Origin: Symbiodinium natans
Taxonomy: Eukaryota; Sar; Dinophyceae; Suessiales; Symbiodiniaceae
DNA length: 64,000 nt
Assembly (NCBI GenBank): GCA_905221605.1
Contig: CAJNDS010001635.1
Coordinates: 248,001-312,000 of the forward strand
Direction: 5' to 3'
The position numbers and the translations under genes were made by a program. Shown one piece after another: positions 47,785 to 60,300 of the stretch. Numbering within the stretch: the stretch's first letter is position 1; every line of letters starts with the position of its first letter. Below the pieces are notes generated by a model. It saw only the letters and a list, made by a program, of their open reading frames with translations. It made no database searches and was not told the DNA's origin.

Positions 47785-47886
47785 GTTTAGGGGGGTTTAG
47801 GGCAAAAGGGTTTAGGGTTTAGGGTTTAGGGTTTACGGTTGGCAAAGGTGAGAGCTCAACAGTGTTTCGGGCTTGATGCTTTCCAG

Positions 47887-47953
47887 GTGCCCGGTTGAGT
47901 TATTGGAAGCTAAAGCTGTCATGGCGCAAGAGTCCCTGAACCCCACAACCACT
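47887..47953 (+). CDS. candidate exon ending at a family A element
   Basis: After CTTTCCAG|G the frame reads CPVELLEAKAVMAQESLNPT then TT, and runs straight into the left end of a family A element. The likely donor is inside that end (TTGGAG|GTTCAT). Confidence 0.4.
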
Positions 47954-48105
47954 GCTTGGAGGTTCATGGCACTTATGACCCAATAATAACTGGTCTTCTA
48001 ACTCACTTACAAGCCCCTGAAGTGCCCCAATAGGGTTATAAGTGGGTTATAAGTACAGTCATAATCTGTCATAATTGAATAATTAAGTACCTATGAACCT
48101 TGGGA
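47954..48105. mobile_element. family A TIR element, copy in or next to an exon
   Basis: Left end GCTTGGAGGTTCATGG and right end CCTATGAACCTTGGGAG are imperfect inverted repeats. The core (ACTTACAAGCCCCTGAAGTG, TTATAAGTACAGTCATAAT) is shared with 35403-35608. AG at the right end could serve as an acceptor. Confidence 0.75.
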
Positions 48106-48272
48106 GATCCACCCGGGGTTGTGGATGCCAAAGAGGGTCCAAAGGGCATGTAGCACGTTGAGCATGCGTTCTGGAGATCAGGTCTCCAGAAGTTAAGAGC
48201 CTGTTGAATTCTCAATGCTCCTACCTTGCTCCCTCAGTGCTTGCTGCGTCTGACCCCACTTGGCTTGTATAG

Positions 48273-48449
48273 GTGAAGCGAAAGGCGAACGATGACGCTG
48301 CTGGAAATGGTTCCCTGGCTCGTTTCGGCTACAAAGTCAGTCTTGAAAGGAGGATAGTTCCCTTCCCCTACAGCCAGATGTATGTTACCTACCTCGCACG
48401 TGCCTGTCGTACAGGTCCCCGGGCCTCTTGGCACGGCTCTGTCAGCTAG
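48273..48449 (+). CDS. terminal exon, unknown gene
   Basis: After TTGTATAG the frame is open for 58 codons to a TAG. It reads VKRKANDDAAGNGSLARFGY then KVSLERRIVPFPYSQMYVTY. No stop, balanced amino-acid use, good acceptor. The minus-strand frame over the same bases is its shadow. A preceding exon may be 48238-48271 (CLLRLTPLGLYR). Family unknown. Confidence 0.5.
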   Translation: MKRKANDDAAGNGSLARFGYKVSLERRIVPFPYSQMYVTYLARACRTGPRASWHGSVS

Positions 48450-48663
48450 ATTCCCCAGCGCCTCCCAGCTCAACGGTTCACCGCACCTTTTTTTGCACAA
48501 CATCCCCAGACATTGAGATTCGGCAGCGACAGCGAGGGAGGGAGGGAGGGAGGGAGCGAGGAGAGAAGAGAGCAGAGGAGAGAAGAGAGCAGAGAGACTC
48601 CTAGTGTGTTCGTTTTGAAAGAAGAAGCACGCGGGGCGGGCAATGGGCTATGTAAAACCCTAG

Positions 48664-48954
48664 GAGCATGCCTTCGATCCTGTTGCAAAGATTGTCTCCC
48701 TGGTTCTTAGTAGGGAATGAGGGAATTAGGGCCCTCTATAGACCCTTTAACGGATTACATAGGGCACCTCCTTCCCCGCATTCCCTACTAAGAACCAGCC
48801 AGTTCTAAAATGCACGGGCCTTCTCCTGCAAAAGGGTTGGGGAACACCGCGTGGCAAGCGAAAACCAGCAGCAAGCGGGCGTTGGCCCATACTTTGCCAA
48901 GGTCCCGAGATTCCAGACAGCAAGAGGCCAACATGCCAAAGATGGTGGGTTTAG
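48664..48954 (+). CDS. unknown gene split by a family B introner
   Basis: Exon 48664-48702 (after CCCTAG) reads EHAFDPVAKIVSL and ends CTG|GTTCTT. Exon 48793-48954 starts CTAAG|AACCAG in phase 0 and is open for 53 codons to a TAG: NQPVLKCTGLLLQKGWGTPR then GKRKPAASGRWPILCQ. The intron is a complete TIR element, and the splice geometry is identical to that in the GLTP fragment. No family recognised. Confidence 0.55.
48700..48798. mobile_element. family B TIR element acting as an intron, copy 2
   Basis: 99 bp from CTGGTTCTTAGTAGGG to CCCTACTAAGAACCAG, a perfect 16-bp inverted repeat. GGAATGAGGGAATTAGGG on the left is partly mirrored by CCTTCCCCGCATTCC on the right. Confidence 0.9.
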
Positions 48955-49576
48955 GGTTTAGAGTTTAGGGTTTAGGGCTTAGGGTTGGGAACCCTAAATC
49001 GTGAGGCGCAAGACACCCCGGAATGGAAGCCCGAAGCCCCCCTCAGGCCCAAACCCGAAGTCCCATCACCCTAAATCCTAAACCCCAAAACGTCTTTTGT
49101 GTCAGCCCCAGCCCGGAGCTTTATAGGAGACGGCTGCGTCGTTTCTGGGTCTCGCGGTTTAGACTTTTCAAGTCCTGGGTAGAGGTGCAGATGCATGGAG
49201 ATGTTTGTGTTTCCATTATAGTGCAAGTTTTGAGAATCAAGAAGGGCCATGAAGGGCTTGTTTTATTTTCGATCACCCCCGGAAGTGATTCTTTTCGGGT
49301 TGACCACCTTTAAGCTCTGAATCAACTGAACTCGCAGCCCTAAATTTGCATTTCTGGTTGCTTGATTCTTCCGTCCGAATCTCGGAAATGAACTACCGCA
49401 CGGTTGCCTGAACACACTCGAATGGCCTCTCACTCTCACACTCTTTTTAGAAGCACTTGGAGCACTGCATACATTGCTCCTTGGGAGGCCCTGTGCTGAT
49501 GGGGATGATGCCCCAGGGCCACCGGCGCCAGCGACCAGCTCAACGGCGCGGGTTTCCGACATGTTCTCTGCATCCC

Positions 49577-49642
49577 TAAGGCCCCAAATAGCCCAAAGTA
49601 GGTATCATTATTAACGGACTTTAGACCCCAATATAGGTACTG
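49577..49642. mobile_element. family H short repeat, copy 2
   Basis: CCCCAAATAGCCCAAAG..TTTAGACCCCAATATAGG matches 2224-2312. Confidence 0.5.
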
Positions 49643-49769
49643 CATATTTACTGGGAGCTCAAGGGTATTGCAGGGAGAAGGGTAAACATTTATGCTTCCG
49701 GCGTACGCATAATAACCCTGAACTGCCCTTAACCCTATAAACCCTAACAATTTCTTTAGCCCGCTGCAG

Positions 49770-49832
49770 GAAACCTCCACAGCGGCCGGCAGCGGCCTCC
49801 TGGGAGCTTACGCGGACAGCGAAAGCTCCTGA
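49770..49832 (+). CDS. terminal exon, unknown gene
   Basis: CCGCTGCAG|GAA then ETSTAAGSGLLGAYADSESS to TGA. GC-rich and splice-bounded; upstream exons not identified. Confidence 0.4.
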   Translation, partial: ETSTAAGSGLLGAYADSESS

Positions 49833-50244
49833 GACGGGGCGTCGGGAAAAATCAGCGCCGACCTGCTTTAGTGCCGGTCATCATGATTCGGGTTTTGCGG
49901 GTGCAGAGCCTAGGGCTGTAGTAGGCCGTGTGCCCTCACACCCCATGCAACCAGAGAAGCCCCAAACCTCAACTGACTTTCGGAGCCGGGCGGTGGCCAG
50001 GTACAGCTCTGTCATCAGTGTTTCGGCACAAAAGTTAGAGGAGAGCCTGGGTTTCAATGTACAGTTGGAGCTTCAGGGTTTGGGAGATCAAGCTTAGAAC
50101 TTCTGAGCCGAAGGCTTGGGTGTTGGGTTCAGGAACAGGAAGGTCTGTAGCATGCTTAGACACTTGCATTGGCGGTGCATCAGAACCCCCTGCAATCCCA
50201 GCATTTTCTGATTGTGGCTTGCCGGAGTCCGAATTACATCTGTT

Positions 50245-50312
50245 TTCTTCTACTATTACTACTTCTATCTCTATTACTTCGACTGTTACTCCTACTACTA
50301 CTACTACTACTC

Positions 50313-50406
<94 letters not shown>

Positions 50407-50443
50407 GACTACGACTGCTACTGCTACTGCTACAACTACTACA

Positions 50444-50496
<53 letters not shown>

Positions 50497-50605
50497 TACT
50501 TTTACTACTTCTACTACTTCTACTACTTCTACTACCACTACCACTACAACTACCACTACCACTACTGCTGCTACTACTACTACGACGACAACTACTACTA
50601 CTACT

Positions 50606-50658
<53 letters not shown>

Positions 50659-50795
50659 CACAACTACTACTACCACAACTACTACTACCACAACAACTAC
50701 TACCACAACTAGTACTACCACAACTACTACTACCACAACTAGTACTACCACAACTACTACTACCACAACTACGACTACCACATCTACTACCACAT

Positions 50796-50873
<78 letters not shown>
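50245..50873 (+). repeat. 630-bp (CTA)n microsatellite
   Basis: Almost entirely CTA/TAC trinucleotides with interspersed CCA, ACA, CTG and CGA variants, followed by (GAC)n to about 50955. Long poly-Thr, poly-Leu, poly-Tyr, poly-Val and poly-Ser frames on both strands are artefacts. Confidence 0.95.
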
Positions 50874-51004
50874 GATGGGGACGACGACGACGAGGACGAC
50901 GAGGACGATGAGGAGGACGAGGACGACCAGGACGACACGACGACGACGACGACTGCTATGACTGCCATGACTGTACTGTTGTTTCATTTTCCCCACACCC
51001 CCAG

Positions 51005-51612
51005 GAGGCTCTAGGTTTTCGCGCTGAATACGTCTACTTCCTACGCGACGGTTCCTGGATGTGGAGCTTTAAGGTGTAGGCTTTCGGGTTGGTGAAGGGA
51101 TGTGAAGGGTAAGTTGGGGGAGTGTTCGGTACCGTGTGGGTTTACGCTCCGTCGGACGGAGCCCTGTTAAGGGTGAACACTTTGCTGGTTGCTGGCTACA
51201 GGGGCTTGAAAGGGTTCAGAAGGTGAGCGTCCAAGATCGTCCAAGCTAAGGCGCTTGCGAGAAAGGCGCGAATTGGTCAATGGCTTTGGTGCTCCTCGGC
51301 TCGATTGAGAGGTCTATGGTTGAGGGTTTCGAGCCGTGGTTGCAAGGATTTGGGACCTCGGGCTAGGCTGGAACTGTAGGTGGGTCTGCTTTTCAGGACA
51401 TGATCCCGTCAATAGGAAGGGCAGCGCATGCGCAGGGCACATCTCTGCCGCACATCCTTGCATCTATAGTTCATGGAAGAGTTCCCAAGATTAAAACCGT
51501 TCGAAGCCACACGGCAGCGTGTCTGCACCAGCCGAGGTATCTTGAGCAGATGAAGAAGTGGGCCTGGGTCCAAGTTAGATCTGCGTGGCCCGATCGTTCT
51601 AGGAAAAATTAA
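51005..51612 (+). CDS. two-exon 3' end of an unknown gene
   Basis: Exon 51005-51073, after CACCCCCAG and just beyond the CTA/GAC microsatellite, reads ALGFRAEYVYFLRDGSWMWS and ends AAG|GTGTAG in phase 0. Exon 51397-51612, after TTTTCAG, starts in phase 0 and reads DMIPSIGRAAHAQGTSLPHI, then HTAACLHQPRYLEQMKKWAW, to a TAA. Phase agreement and the natural stop support it. Aromatic-rich first exon, basic second exon. Family unknown. Confidence 0.55.
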
Positions 51613-51867
51613 CTGTGCGGAGCCCACAGACCAGGGACGCTCCAACTGCCTGGACATCAATATTGCTCCTGACCATTCACAAGTTTGGAGGCTGCATAGC
51701 CTCCTGCGCGGACCACTGTAGTTTCAGCATGCCGGCTAGTGGAGCAATCGGATCAGTGGCGGTTTTGTTGTTGATCAAGATCTGCTGAGTCTTGACTTGG
51801 CTCGATGTTTAGGAGTTTAGGACTTCAGGATTATTTAGTGTTTAGGGGTGCCGCGTAGGCTTTAAAG

Positions 51868-54800
51868 CTACGACGCTTACGAGCCCGCGAAAAGACAGGC
51901 AGTGCGGCCCAACATCATCAGCTATTCCAGCGCCATTGCCGCCTGCGAGAAGGCAAAGCAGGTCAACCCTCCCCATCTTCAAAGAGATTTGGCGTTCGGG
52001 ACCGCTAGCGCTGAGCGCCCAGGGCAGTATACACTCTGACCCCAAAGGGTTGCTCAGAATTCCGCGGGCTCCCACCTATAGGAGTCGGCTAGCTGTTTTC
52101 AATACCAGGTTCTTGGGATGTTCCCCCTTGTATTAACAGCTCCTGAATAGGGATTGTAGTACCCCCAGTATAATGCCTAGTAAGGACTGTTCGTATAAGG
52201 GGGAACAGCCCACCAGGTTCTCAAGAAATCGACAATACCGACACAGCTGCTTTCAGCTACCAGGGAGGGCTCGATTCGGGTTTGGGAGGTTCATGAGGTT
52301 CCAATCTTCATGGTGGCTTCCCAAAGCTAAGGGTAGTTGCATGGTCCCTTAGTATGGTCCCTTACCTTCTCTAAAGGGTTTTGAAGTATGGGCCCTTGGG
52401 TTTGTGGGATATATATATATATATATATATAGATATAGACATAGATATATATATATATATGTGTGTAAGGGGTCCACTTTTTAAGGGCCCGTACTAACAA
52501 TGAAACTACCCTTAGAAAATGACTCAGACAGGGCGAATGACTCCGACTATACCTTGCAATAGTGCAACCCTTATCTAAGAACCCCCCAAAAAGCCCCCCC
52601 CCCCCCCCCGCAAATCTACCCAAAGGCTCCAATGTAGTTCCTTTTTGGGTTGGTTCTAGGGGATTCTAGTATCCTACCCCGAAAAGGTACTATATAGGAC
52701 ATTGGAGCCTTTGGGTAAAGCACTTACCAACAAAAAGACGGAAGCGGCGAACCTCCTGCACATGGGAGTTGCCTTTCGTTCAGCAGCAACCGGCTCCAGG
52801 TCCCTGGACATTTAAGGGTTTAAAGGTGGTGCACTTCAGAGGATTTATTTTGGGCTTACAGGTGTGCTTACGCATAGATATAGTATAGAGCTTGTAGGTT
52901 TGCCGGGTTGCTAGGGCTGAGTCACTCAGAGATGCCCCGCTGATCTGTTGTGCCATCGGGGTTATCATCGCCTGGCATGCCTGTGCAAGCACTGCCGCTT
53001 CAGCAGGCCTCCGACAGGGCGTACCCCAAACTTGATGTGCCAAAATTAGGTGACCCTAAACCCTAAACCCTATACCCTATAAACCCTAAAGTTTCACTGC
53101 TTCTTGCCGGGTCATGCCTGCTCTTCCGGCCACTCAGATCTTTCCCGAAGTATGACAGGCGCAAGTCTTTCCTTCACCTGCCAGCCTGTATGTTCGCCAC
53201 GTCCCAGTGCTGCGAAGGTGGGGACCAAGGTGACTTCCTTGGACCTAGCGATTCACAACGCCGGGGCATGTGGACCCTTGGACTCCGGTGGATCGGTGAA
53301 TCGACTAGGGTTTAGGGTTCAGGGTTCAGGGTTCAGGGTTCAGGGTTTAGGGTTTAGGGTTTAGGGTTTAGGGTTTAGGGTTTAGGGTTTAGGGTTTAGG
53401 GTTTAGGGTTTAGGGTTTAGGGTTTGGTGGTTAATCGAATGCGTAATGGTCCGGTAGGGGAGACACTATGGGGACTCTAGAAATTGAAGTGTGGCGTTGA
53501 TTAAGGGCTAGAGGAATCAGGGCGCCACTGAGGGTGCGAGTTTGACACCTTTCCTGCACCCTAACCCCGAGATCCTCAACCCTGAACTAGCTCGGGATCG
53601 TTATAAGTCAGTTTGACAGTCGCCTTTAGGTAGAGCTCTTTTCTGAGCATTGTCCGCGAGATGGGAAACTGCAGTTTCGAGCTGGCCTGTCCGAGTTGTG
53701 GGCCATTGAAACACAGCAAACCGGATTCCCAGAGTAAGGGGCTTTGCTTCGGGATTCGAAGCCGGATTCTTCGGCAGATTGGGACTCTGAAGCGTCCCAT
53801 GAGGACTTTGCGCATTGCGAAGCTCAGTATTCACGCTAATCGGAGTTCGCCGTTTATGCTCCCTTGGCGGTACTTCCTTACACTATTCCAATGTCCACAA
53901 AAGCGGCCCGAAACGACCCTTGATTGCCTGCGAGCGAGGCGAACGCCCAACTTCAACCCCCTGAACCCCCGAAACCCTAACCATCCCAAGTCCCAAACCC
54001 TCCTTAAAACCCTAAGCACCCCTGAACGACAAAAAAGCGAGTCCTAAACCACCCTCAAACCAGACGCTAGGTCGCTGGGACTTGGCGCTCCATCTCCTAC
54101 ACAGCCACAGACAAAGCCGGCTCGAGGCGGAGAGGTGTTCTGAAGTAATGGGTATCTTGGTGAACTGATGGTGATTGACCTATACCGAAACCCCCTCAAA
54201 CAGCCACTTAAGTTGGAGCTGGAACCAAGACCCTCAAGGAATGCAACAATGACTTTCCCTAATGCCCGGCAGTAAAACTCTAGAAAAAACCCTGAACACT
54301 CAACACAGCTTGAGAAGCGAATGCCTTGAGGGGGTGTGTCGAACCACTTCTTTCCGGCTCGTCAGACATTTTTGGTAGCATTTCTACTTCATGACGTTCC
54401 TCTTTGAAGGACTGAGAATAATCATAAGTTCATAGTGTGGGCTGCGGCGCATATCGCGAACGAAGCTGGTAAGCTTATAGCAAACTTCAAGAAGTTGGAA
54501 CATCCTTCTCCCCAAACCCCAAAAGGTACACTAGGGAAGCCCAGGTCGAATCATCCTTAAACCATGCTCCAACTTTCTGGAGTTTACTGTATTGCGCTTC
54601 AGGGATGCAGAAAAGCTGCTGCTCCGCTGTTCTCCCCGATTGCAAGTGTCTGCAGGGCGCCGGTGTTTACATGACATGGGCATGGTACTGCAGTGCTTCT
54701 CTAGGTTTTAGGGTTTAGGGCTTACAGGGCTTAAAGGTGGTTGGGGTTTAGGGTGCTTATAATGTAGCTAAGCCCCAAAAGGGTACCCTTATAGTACTAT

Positions 54801-57302
54801 GGCTACTGGGCCACCACGCTTTTTAGGTTGCATTTAGCGAGCTCGTTCTTCAGTCAGGCCGGCGTCGTTAGCATCAACAGAGTGATCAGCGCTTGTGCAG
54901 CTGCAAAGTGCTGGCTGCTTGGCCTGATGCAGTCTGATCGAGCCCCCACCTGCAGGCCTTGAATACATCTAGATACCCCCAGGGTGTACACTCTAGCCTT
55001 CTTTTGGGGGTGCTTGGGCGGCTGCAGGTTTTTCCCTCCCCCGAATATCGACAGTCCCCCAAAGCAGCCCCAAACACGTCGTACCCTCTAGCTTGCCGAA
55101 CATCATTAAGTACTATTCGCTGTGGGAAGGGTGAAGGTATGGAGTCTTCTGCTTGAACCTGGCCTCATCCCGTCTCCTTCCACTCTGTTTTTTTCTCTAT
55201 CTGCCCATCCCTGTGTACCTTGAACCCTCATGAAGCAAGTTGTTCAAAGAAGACTTCCTCCTCAATTGCATAGTCTTGGGGGATAGGTGGTACCGAAGAT
55301 ACTACTACGCAGCTCCTTACTGATGACTTCAGATGATCTCAGTGAGGTCCATGGCGCTGAAGCTACTGGAATTCATGCAGAGCACTGGCAACCTGACCTT
55401 GGGCAGGGGCCTGCCAGGTCTCCCGACGCCTTGCCCATCATCTTCCTGAACTCCCAAATTCGAGCTTCTAAACCCTAGAGGCCCTCCTAGGGCGGATTGC
55501 GGTCAGAGCCGAACCCTCAGAGCCTCAACCCTGGGCCCCCCTTCGCCTTCCCAAATGGAAGTTGATCTCAAACATGACCTTAAAACTCTCGGGAATCATA
55601 TTATTCTATTCCAACAAAGGCTCCAAGAGAATTCCCCCCCCCCCCCCGTTTAGACCCTGTCCCTTCAACGCCCAAAACCCAGATCTCCGAGGCATTCAAG
55701 TGGACGTTTTCAGCTTCGGTAGTGCCATCTCCGCTTGCTCCGCGGGCGCACGGTGGCAAGAGGCGCTTGCGGCGCTTGGGGAGATGGAACGCATGGAGCC
55801 GCTTGTCGGCTCAGGGCTTATTTCGGGGTAGGGTTTTCGGGTTTCGGGCCAGGGCTGCATCGCTGGAGTACCCTGCTTAGGCTTCAAAGGCCTCGGCTTT
55901 TGGGGGGGTTGCAGCTGGATTTGATGAGGCGTGAAGATTTTGACAGCTCAACATGTGCTTTGGGGTGCAGCTTCCCTCGAGACCTCGCTCAAATTGAGAA
56001 ACGGAATAGGCAGGCTACTTGAAGGTTCTAGGTCAGTTATATGTAGGCGAGGATTACAAACAGTCAGAACTCAGAACTGTAGCTTAGGTACTTCTAGCCC
56101 TTGTTAAAGATCCTCCAAATATGGTTTATGGGGATCATGGCCTATTCTGAGGCCTTTCTACTCATTCTACTCGTCCTTAGATCTGAAGCCCTGATCGTCA
56201 AAGCTTCGAGCATGTTGAAGCCTGTGCTTGCTTTTGCGGGCCGCGATGGCGAAAATTCGAACAGGTGAGTCCGCATGCCATGGGTTTGATGCCGCCTGCC
56301 TCCGTGTCCATGGGGCAAGTTTGTGGTTGTGGCACTGGGGACTGAGATATAAACGGCTGAATTCGGTCCGCATCGGCACACAAGCCTCCAGCAAATACCT
56401 CGAAACATTGTAGTTTTGCAGTTTTTGCTGGCACAAACTACCAAGCTGATGCCACGATATATTCAGAAACCGAAGCGGTTCCAGCATCGTGCGCTTGTGT
56501 TCGGCTGTTGTCGTCTTCGCGTATCACCCCAAGGCCTCAGCCAACTAGAAGCGCTCCAGGATATTGCCCAGCATCGTTGCTTGGAACAGTGCTGTCACCG
56601 CTTGCGCGCGTGCGGGGCGGTGGCAGCAAGCCATTCACCTCCTGGAAGCCCTGGCGGGCATACCTCTGACAGCTGATGCTTCTTGTCTCAACATACAACA
56701 GATTTTGCTTTTTGGGTTGGGGAGGGATGATTGCCGCCATTGCTTGGCAAGACGTGCTTGGACCTTGAAAATTGCCTCTGTCATTCCCAGGTGGTGACCT
56801 ACAGCTCCGCCATCAAAGCCTGTGACACATCCAGCCAGTGGTCATTGGCCCCGACGTTACTAGGGTGCCCTCTTTGCAAAAAAACAGCGCGGAGTATTGC
56901 TGTTTTGGTATTTTTTCAATGGGCCCGCGACGAAAGCCCATATACGGATCCGATGGTCTGTCATGTCAGCAACGCGCCATGTCCCATGCTTAGTTTGTTG
57001 CGAACAGTGGTGACCACCCCCTCGCCCTGCTGGCTTAGAATTCAGAATTCTGTGAAAGACCACAATGCAAGTTCAACCACAAGCTTCTAATCCAATTTTT
57101 ACGTTCCCATTCTAAGGTCCATGATGCGACACAGGATCAGAGGCAATCTTGTTGCCTTCAACACCGCCATCAGCTCTTGCGCAGCTCTGCCGGCACGCCA
57201 TGGCTTAATTAACTTTATAGGGAACACCCTATACAGTGCTTCAGCAGCGGTATAGCGCGGCAGCGGCAGCGCGGCAGCGGTAGCAGAAGTGGCAGAGGCA
57301 GC

Positions 57303-57343
<41 letters not shown>

Positions 57344-60300
57344 TAGCAGCAGAAGCAGCCATAGCAATAGCAATAGCAATAACGGCGACGGCGACGGCGA
57401 CGACAGCGACGACGACAGCGACAGCGACAGCGAGAAAAGCAAATGCTGCCGCAACCACAGCCACAACCACAGCCACAACCGCCACAGCAACCACAGCGAC
57501 TACTTACCGCTTTCACAACAAGCAAAACAATTTATGGCACCAGTAGTTAGCAGATTGCTCTGCCAATCCGTCGTTGCGCTTTGTTGAGCCAGCCTGCAAG
57601 GTATCAGACCGCTGGGAACTCTCTCTCGCCCTGGTGAGTGAAGCTGCCACCCAAGCAATCCATCCAGATTCTTTCAGCTTTGCCACAACTGTTGCTGCCT
57701 GCCGCCTGACTATTTTTGGCCGCCTCTGTGTTCGTTTCGTCTTGATCCGGGGCTCGTTCATGCTAAACTGGTCTTCTTTTTCGACTGGGTCAAAGCAGAA
57801 TCTGGTGCATCAGCGCAGGTGGCACAGCACAAGACTGGCCATTGGCCCTTGCGGGCCTGCGCGACGCAAAGCTCAATGGGAACACTGCCTGCTGGAATGC
57901 CATGATTAGCACTGCAGCAACCGGCGACTGCTGGGCTTTAGCTTTGGATGTCTTGGGCACCATGCCGAACGGCCAGCTGCGACCCAACATCTTGACTCTG
58001 GGCGGCAGCATCCTCGCCACGGAGCGCGCAGCCGAGTGGAGCGTGGCGCTCTTCCTCGTCTGCAAGCTGCCCGAAAGGTGGGCAATCTCTCAGCACGTAG
58101 CGCCAAGCTATGAAATCACCTCAAACCGGAAATTTTGAACAGATACCTCTAATCATCCTGATGTTCTGCACAGGTCACCTGCTAGCTTTTTCGGGGCACC
58201 TGTTAAAACTCCCCAAACCCCGAAGCTTCACCAGGTAACCCTTTTTTGTTGCACCAGGAAAACAGCCAGGAAGCATCCCTTCTGCTTCATAAACCCTAAA
58301 CCCTACTTGTGTTTAAGTTCGGAGTATCAGACCCCGCAGTGCTGTGGCTAGTCGGGTGGCAAAAAACACCCTACCTCAAGCCCACCCTCCCCCCCCCTCC
58401 CCAACCCTAAACCCGAAACCCTAAACCCTACTAAACCGTAAACCCTAAACCTCCTCCCCACCCCCTCAGGCAGCTGAAGGGCAACCTCATCACGTACAAC
58501 ACCGCCTTGAGCGCCTTGGCGCAGGCATCAAAGTGGCAGGCGCCTCTGCCTATCTGGGGGGGAGGTGGGCTTAAGGGGGCTTGAGCTACTTGTAGGGGTC
58601 TGGATATTAGGGGTCCCTTGTCGGTGTCCTTCTCGGGAGTTTCTACGACCTTGGAACCCTCCACCCCTGAACCTCTGGTAGGCCTATATAGGGTTTAGGG
58701 TTTAGGGTTTAGCGTTTTAGGAACTCCCCACTTGGAGGTTGACGTGACGAGTTCTTGCTGCAGAGCCCTTCTTGAACATTCAGTGTTTTGGCTCTGGGTT
58801 CCTGATTCACTGTACTTCTTCTGAAGCAACCCCAAAAACTAAACGTGTAGTTTCCAGGGCTTACGAAATCAAATGCCTGGAAATTGCGGAGATTCCTTAT
58901 TCGCCGGTTGCCAAACTAAGAGAGCCCATCTCACCTCCATCTGAGAGCATGTAGGATTTGTGGTTTGAGCTGTTTTGGGTTTTGGTGTTTCGGGTACAGC
59001 AGCACGGTTAAAGAAATGAGCATCTGGCTTAGGGTTTAGGGTTTGGGGGGCGGCCTGGATTGAGGCAGCTTTGCATTTTCTCTGCTCCATGCCCGCCCAG
59101 TGCCCGCCGGATGCCATCAGCTTCTGGGCCTAGCATCAAGTCTGTGCATTTCTTGGTATGTGTGTAGATTTCTACATGTGTTTAGAAAACACACATGGAA
59201 ATGTATATGCATATACATATATATATATATATATCTATATAGATATGTGATATAAGTATACATATAAGAGAGGGGGAGAGAGAGAGAGAGAGAGAGAGAC
59301 GGAGAGAGAGAGAGAGACGGAGAGAGAGAGAGAGAGTGAGAGAGCGAAAGAGAGAAATAGAGACAGAGAAAAACTAGCGCGATGCTCTAGGTAAACCCGT
59401 ACCGACCCTTGGTGCGTCATTTGGTTCGGGGATACCCAGCGTCCTTGATGCCCAAACTCCTCGCAGAAATCTTCGTCCAAAGCCGCTTAGGAGCTGTGAC
59501 CCCCTCGTGAAACATCTCAGAACCCCAGCTGGGACTCGGAGACTAAGCCCCCTAGACCCCAAGCCTTCTTTCAAACCTTGGCTGTAGGTAGGGTTGTAGG
59601 GTTTAGGGTTTAGGATTTAGTCTACCTGGGGTTTAGGGTGTAGGGTTCAGGGTTTAGGGTGTAGGGTTTAGGGTTTAGGGGTTGGGGTTTGTCTACCTAT
59701 ACTTTCAGGATGAGCCCTGAGCAAGGCTACAACACCACCATCGCGGCCTGCAGCCGCGCAGCACAGGGCCAGCGCGCCGTCGAGCTTCTGGCTTCCATGG
59801 AAGCTAGGCTCCTTTTGGGCGGAGGGGTGTAGGGTTTAGGGTTTGGGGGGCGGGAGGGGAGCCTCTTCACGTTCTAGGTTCTTGTGCACTGTAGAGACCC
59901 TTGCCTTGTTTTGCAGCCAAGGTGCGCAGTCGAAGCGGTTTAGGGGTGGACATCAACACTCTTGTCATGAATGAAACATGTGTATTGGTCAGAAGCTAAA
60001 CTGGATGGACACAACACAGCTTCCTTATTTCCCGAAAACTAACTCCATGTCAAAACCCGTAATCTTTCAAGATAGCCACCAGTACTGTAACCTGAAACGA
60101 CGATTCCCACAGATACCGACCGCTTTCACCACTGGCACTGCAAGTGCCACTGCTACTGTGACTTGCCACGATGGTTGCTATTGCTACCGGCCAAGGGAGC
60201 TCACAGCCTACGGCGAAATGCCATCAGCTTCAACGCGGCTGTGGGGGGCTTCACAGATGGCCAGTGGATGGCCTCTTTGCACTTGCTGTGCCTGGGCACT

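Noticed and set aside
50035-51014. Very long open frames on both strands (poly-Val, poly-Thr, poly-Leu, poly-Ser, poly-Tyr)
   Set aside because: They are translations of the 630-bp CTA microsatellite; every frame is open because the repeat has no stop in those registers.
53104-53364. Possible PPR exon (VTSLDLAIHNAGACG)
   Set aside because: Spacing of the A-I and C positions does not fit the motif seen elsewhere in the gene, and no phase-consistent join was found.
57099-57546. Poly-Ala open frames on both strands
   Set aside because: Produced by the GCA-type repeat inside a PPR intron; the neighbouring PPR exons splice over it in phase.
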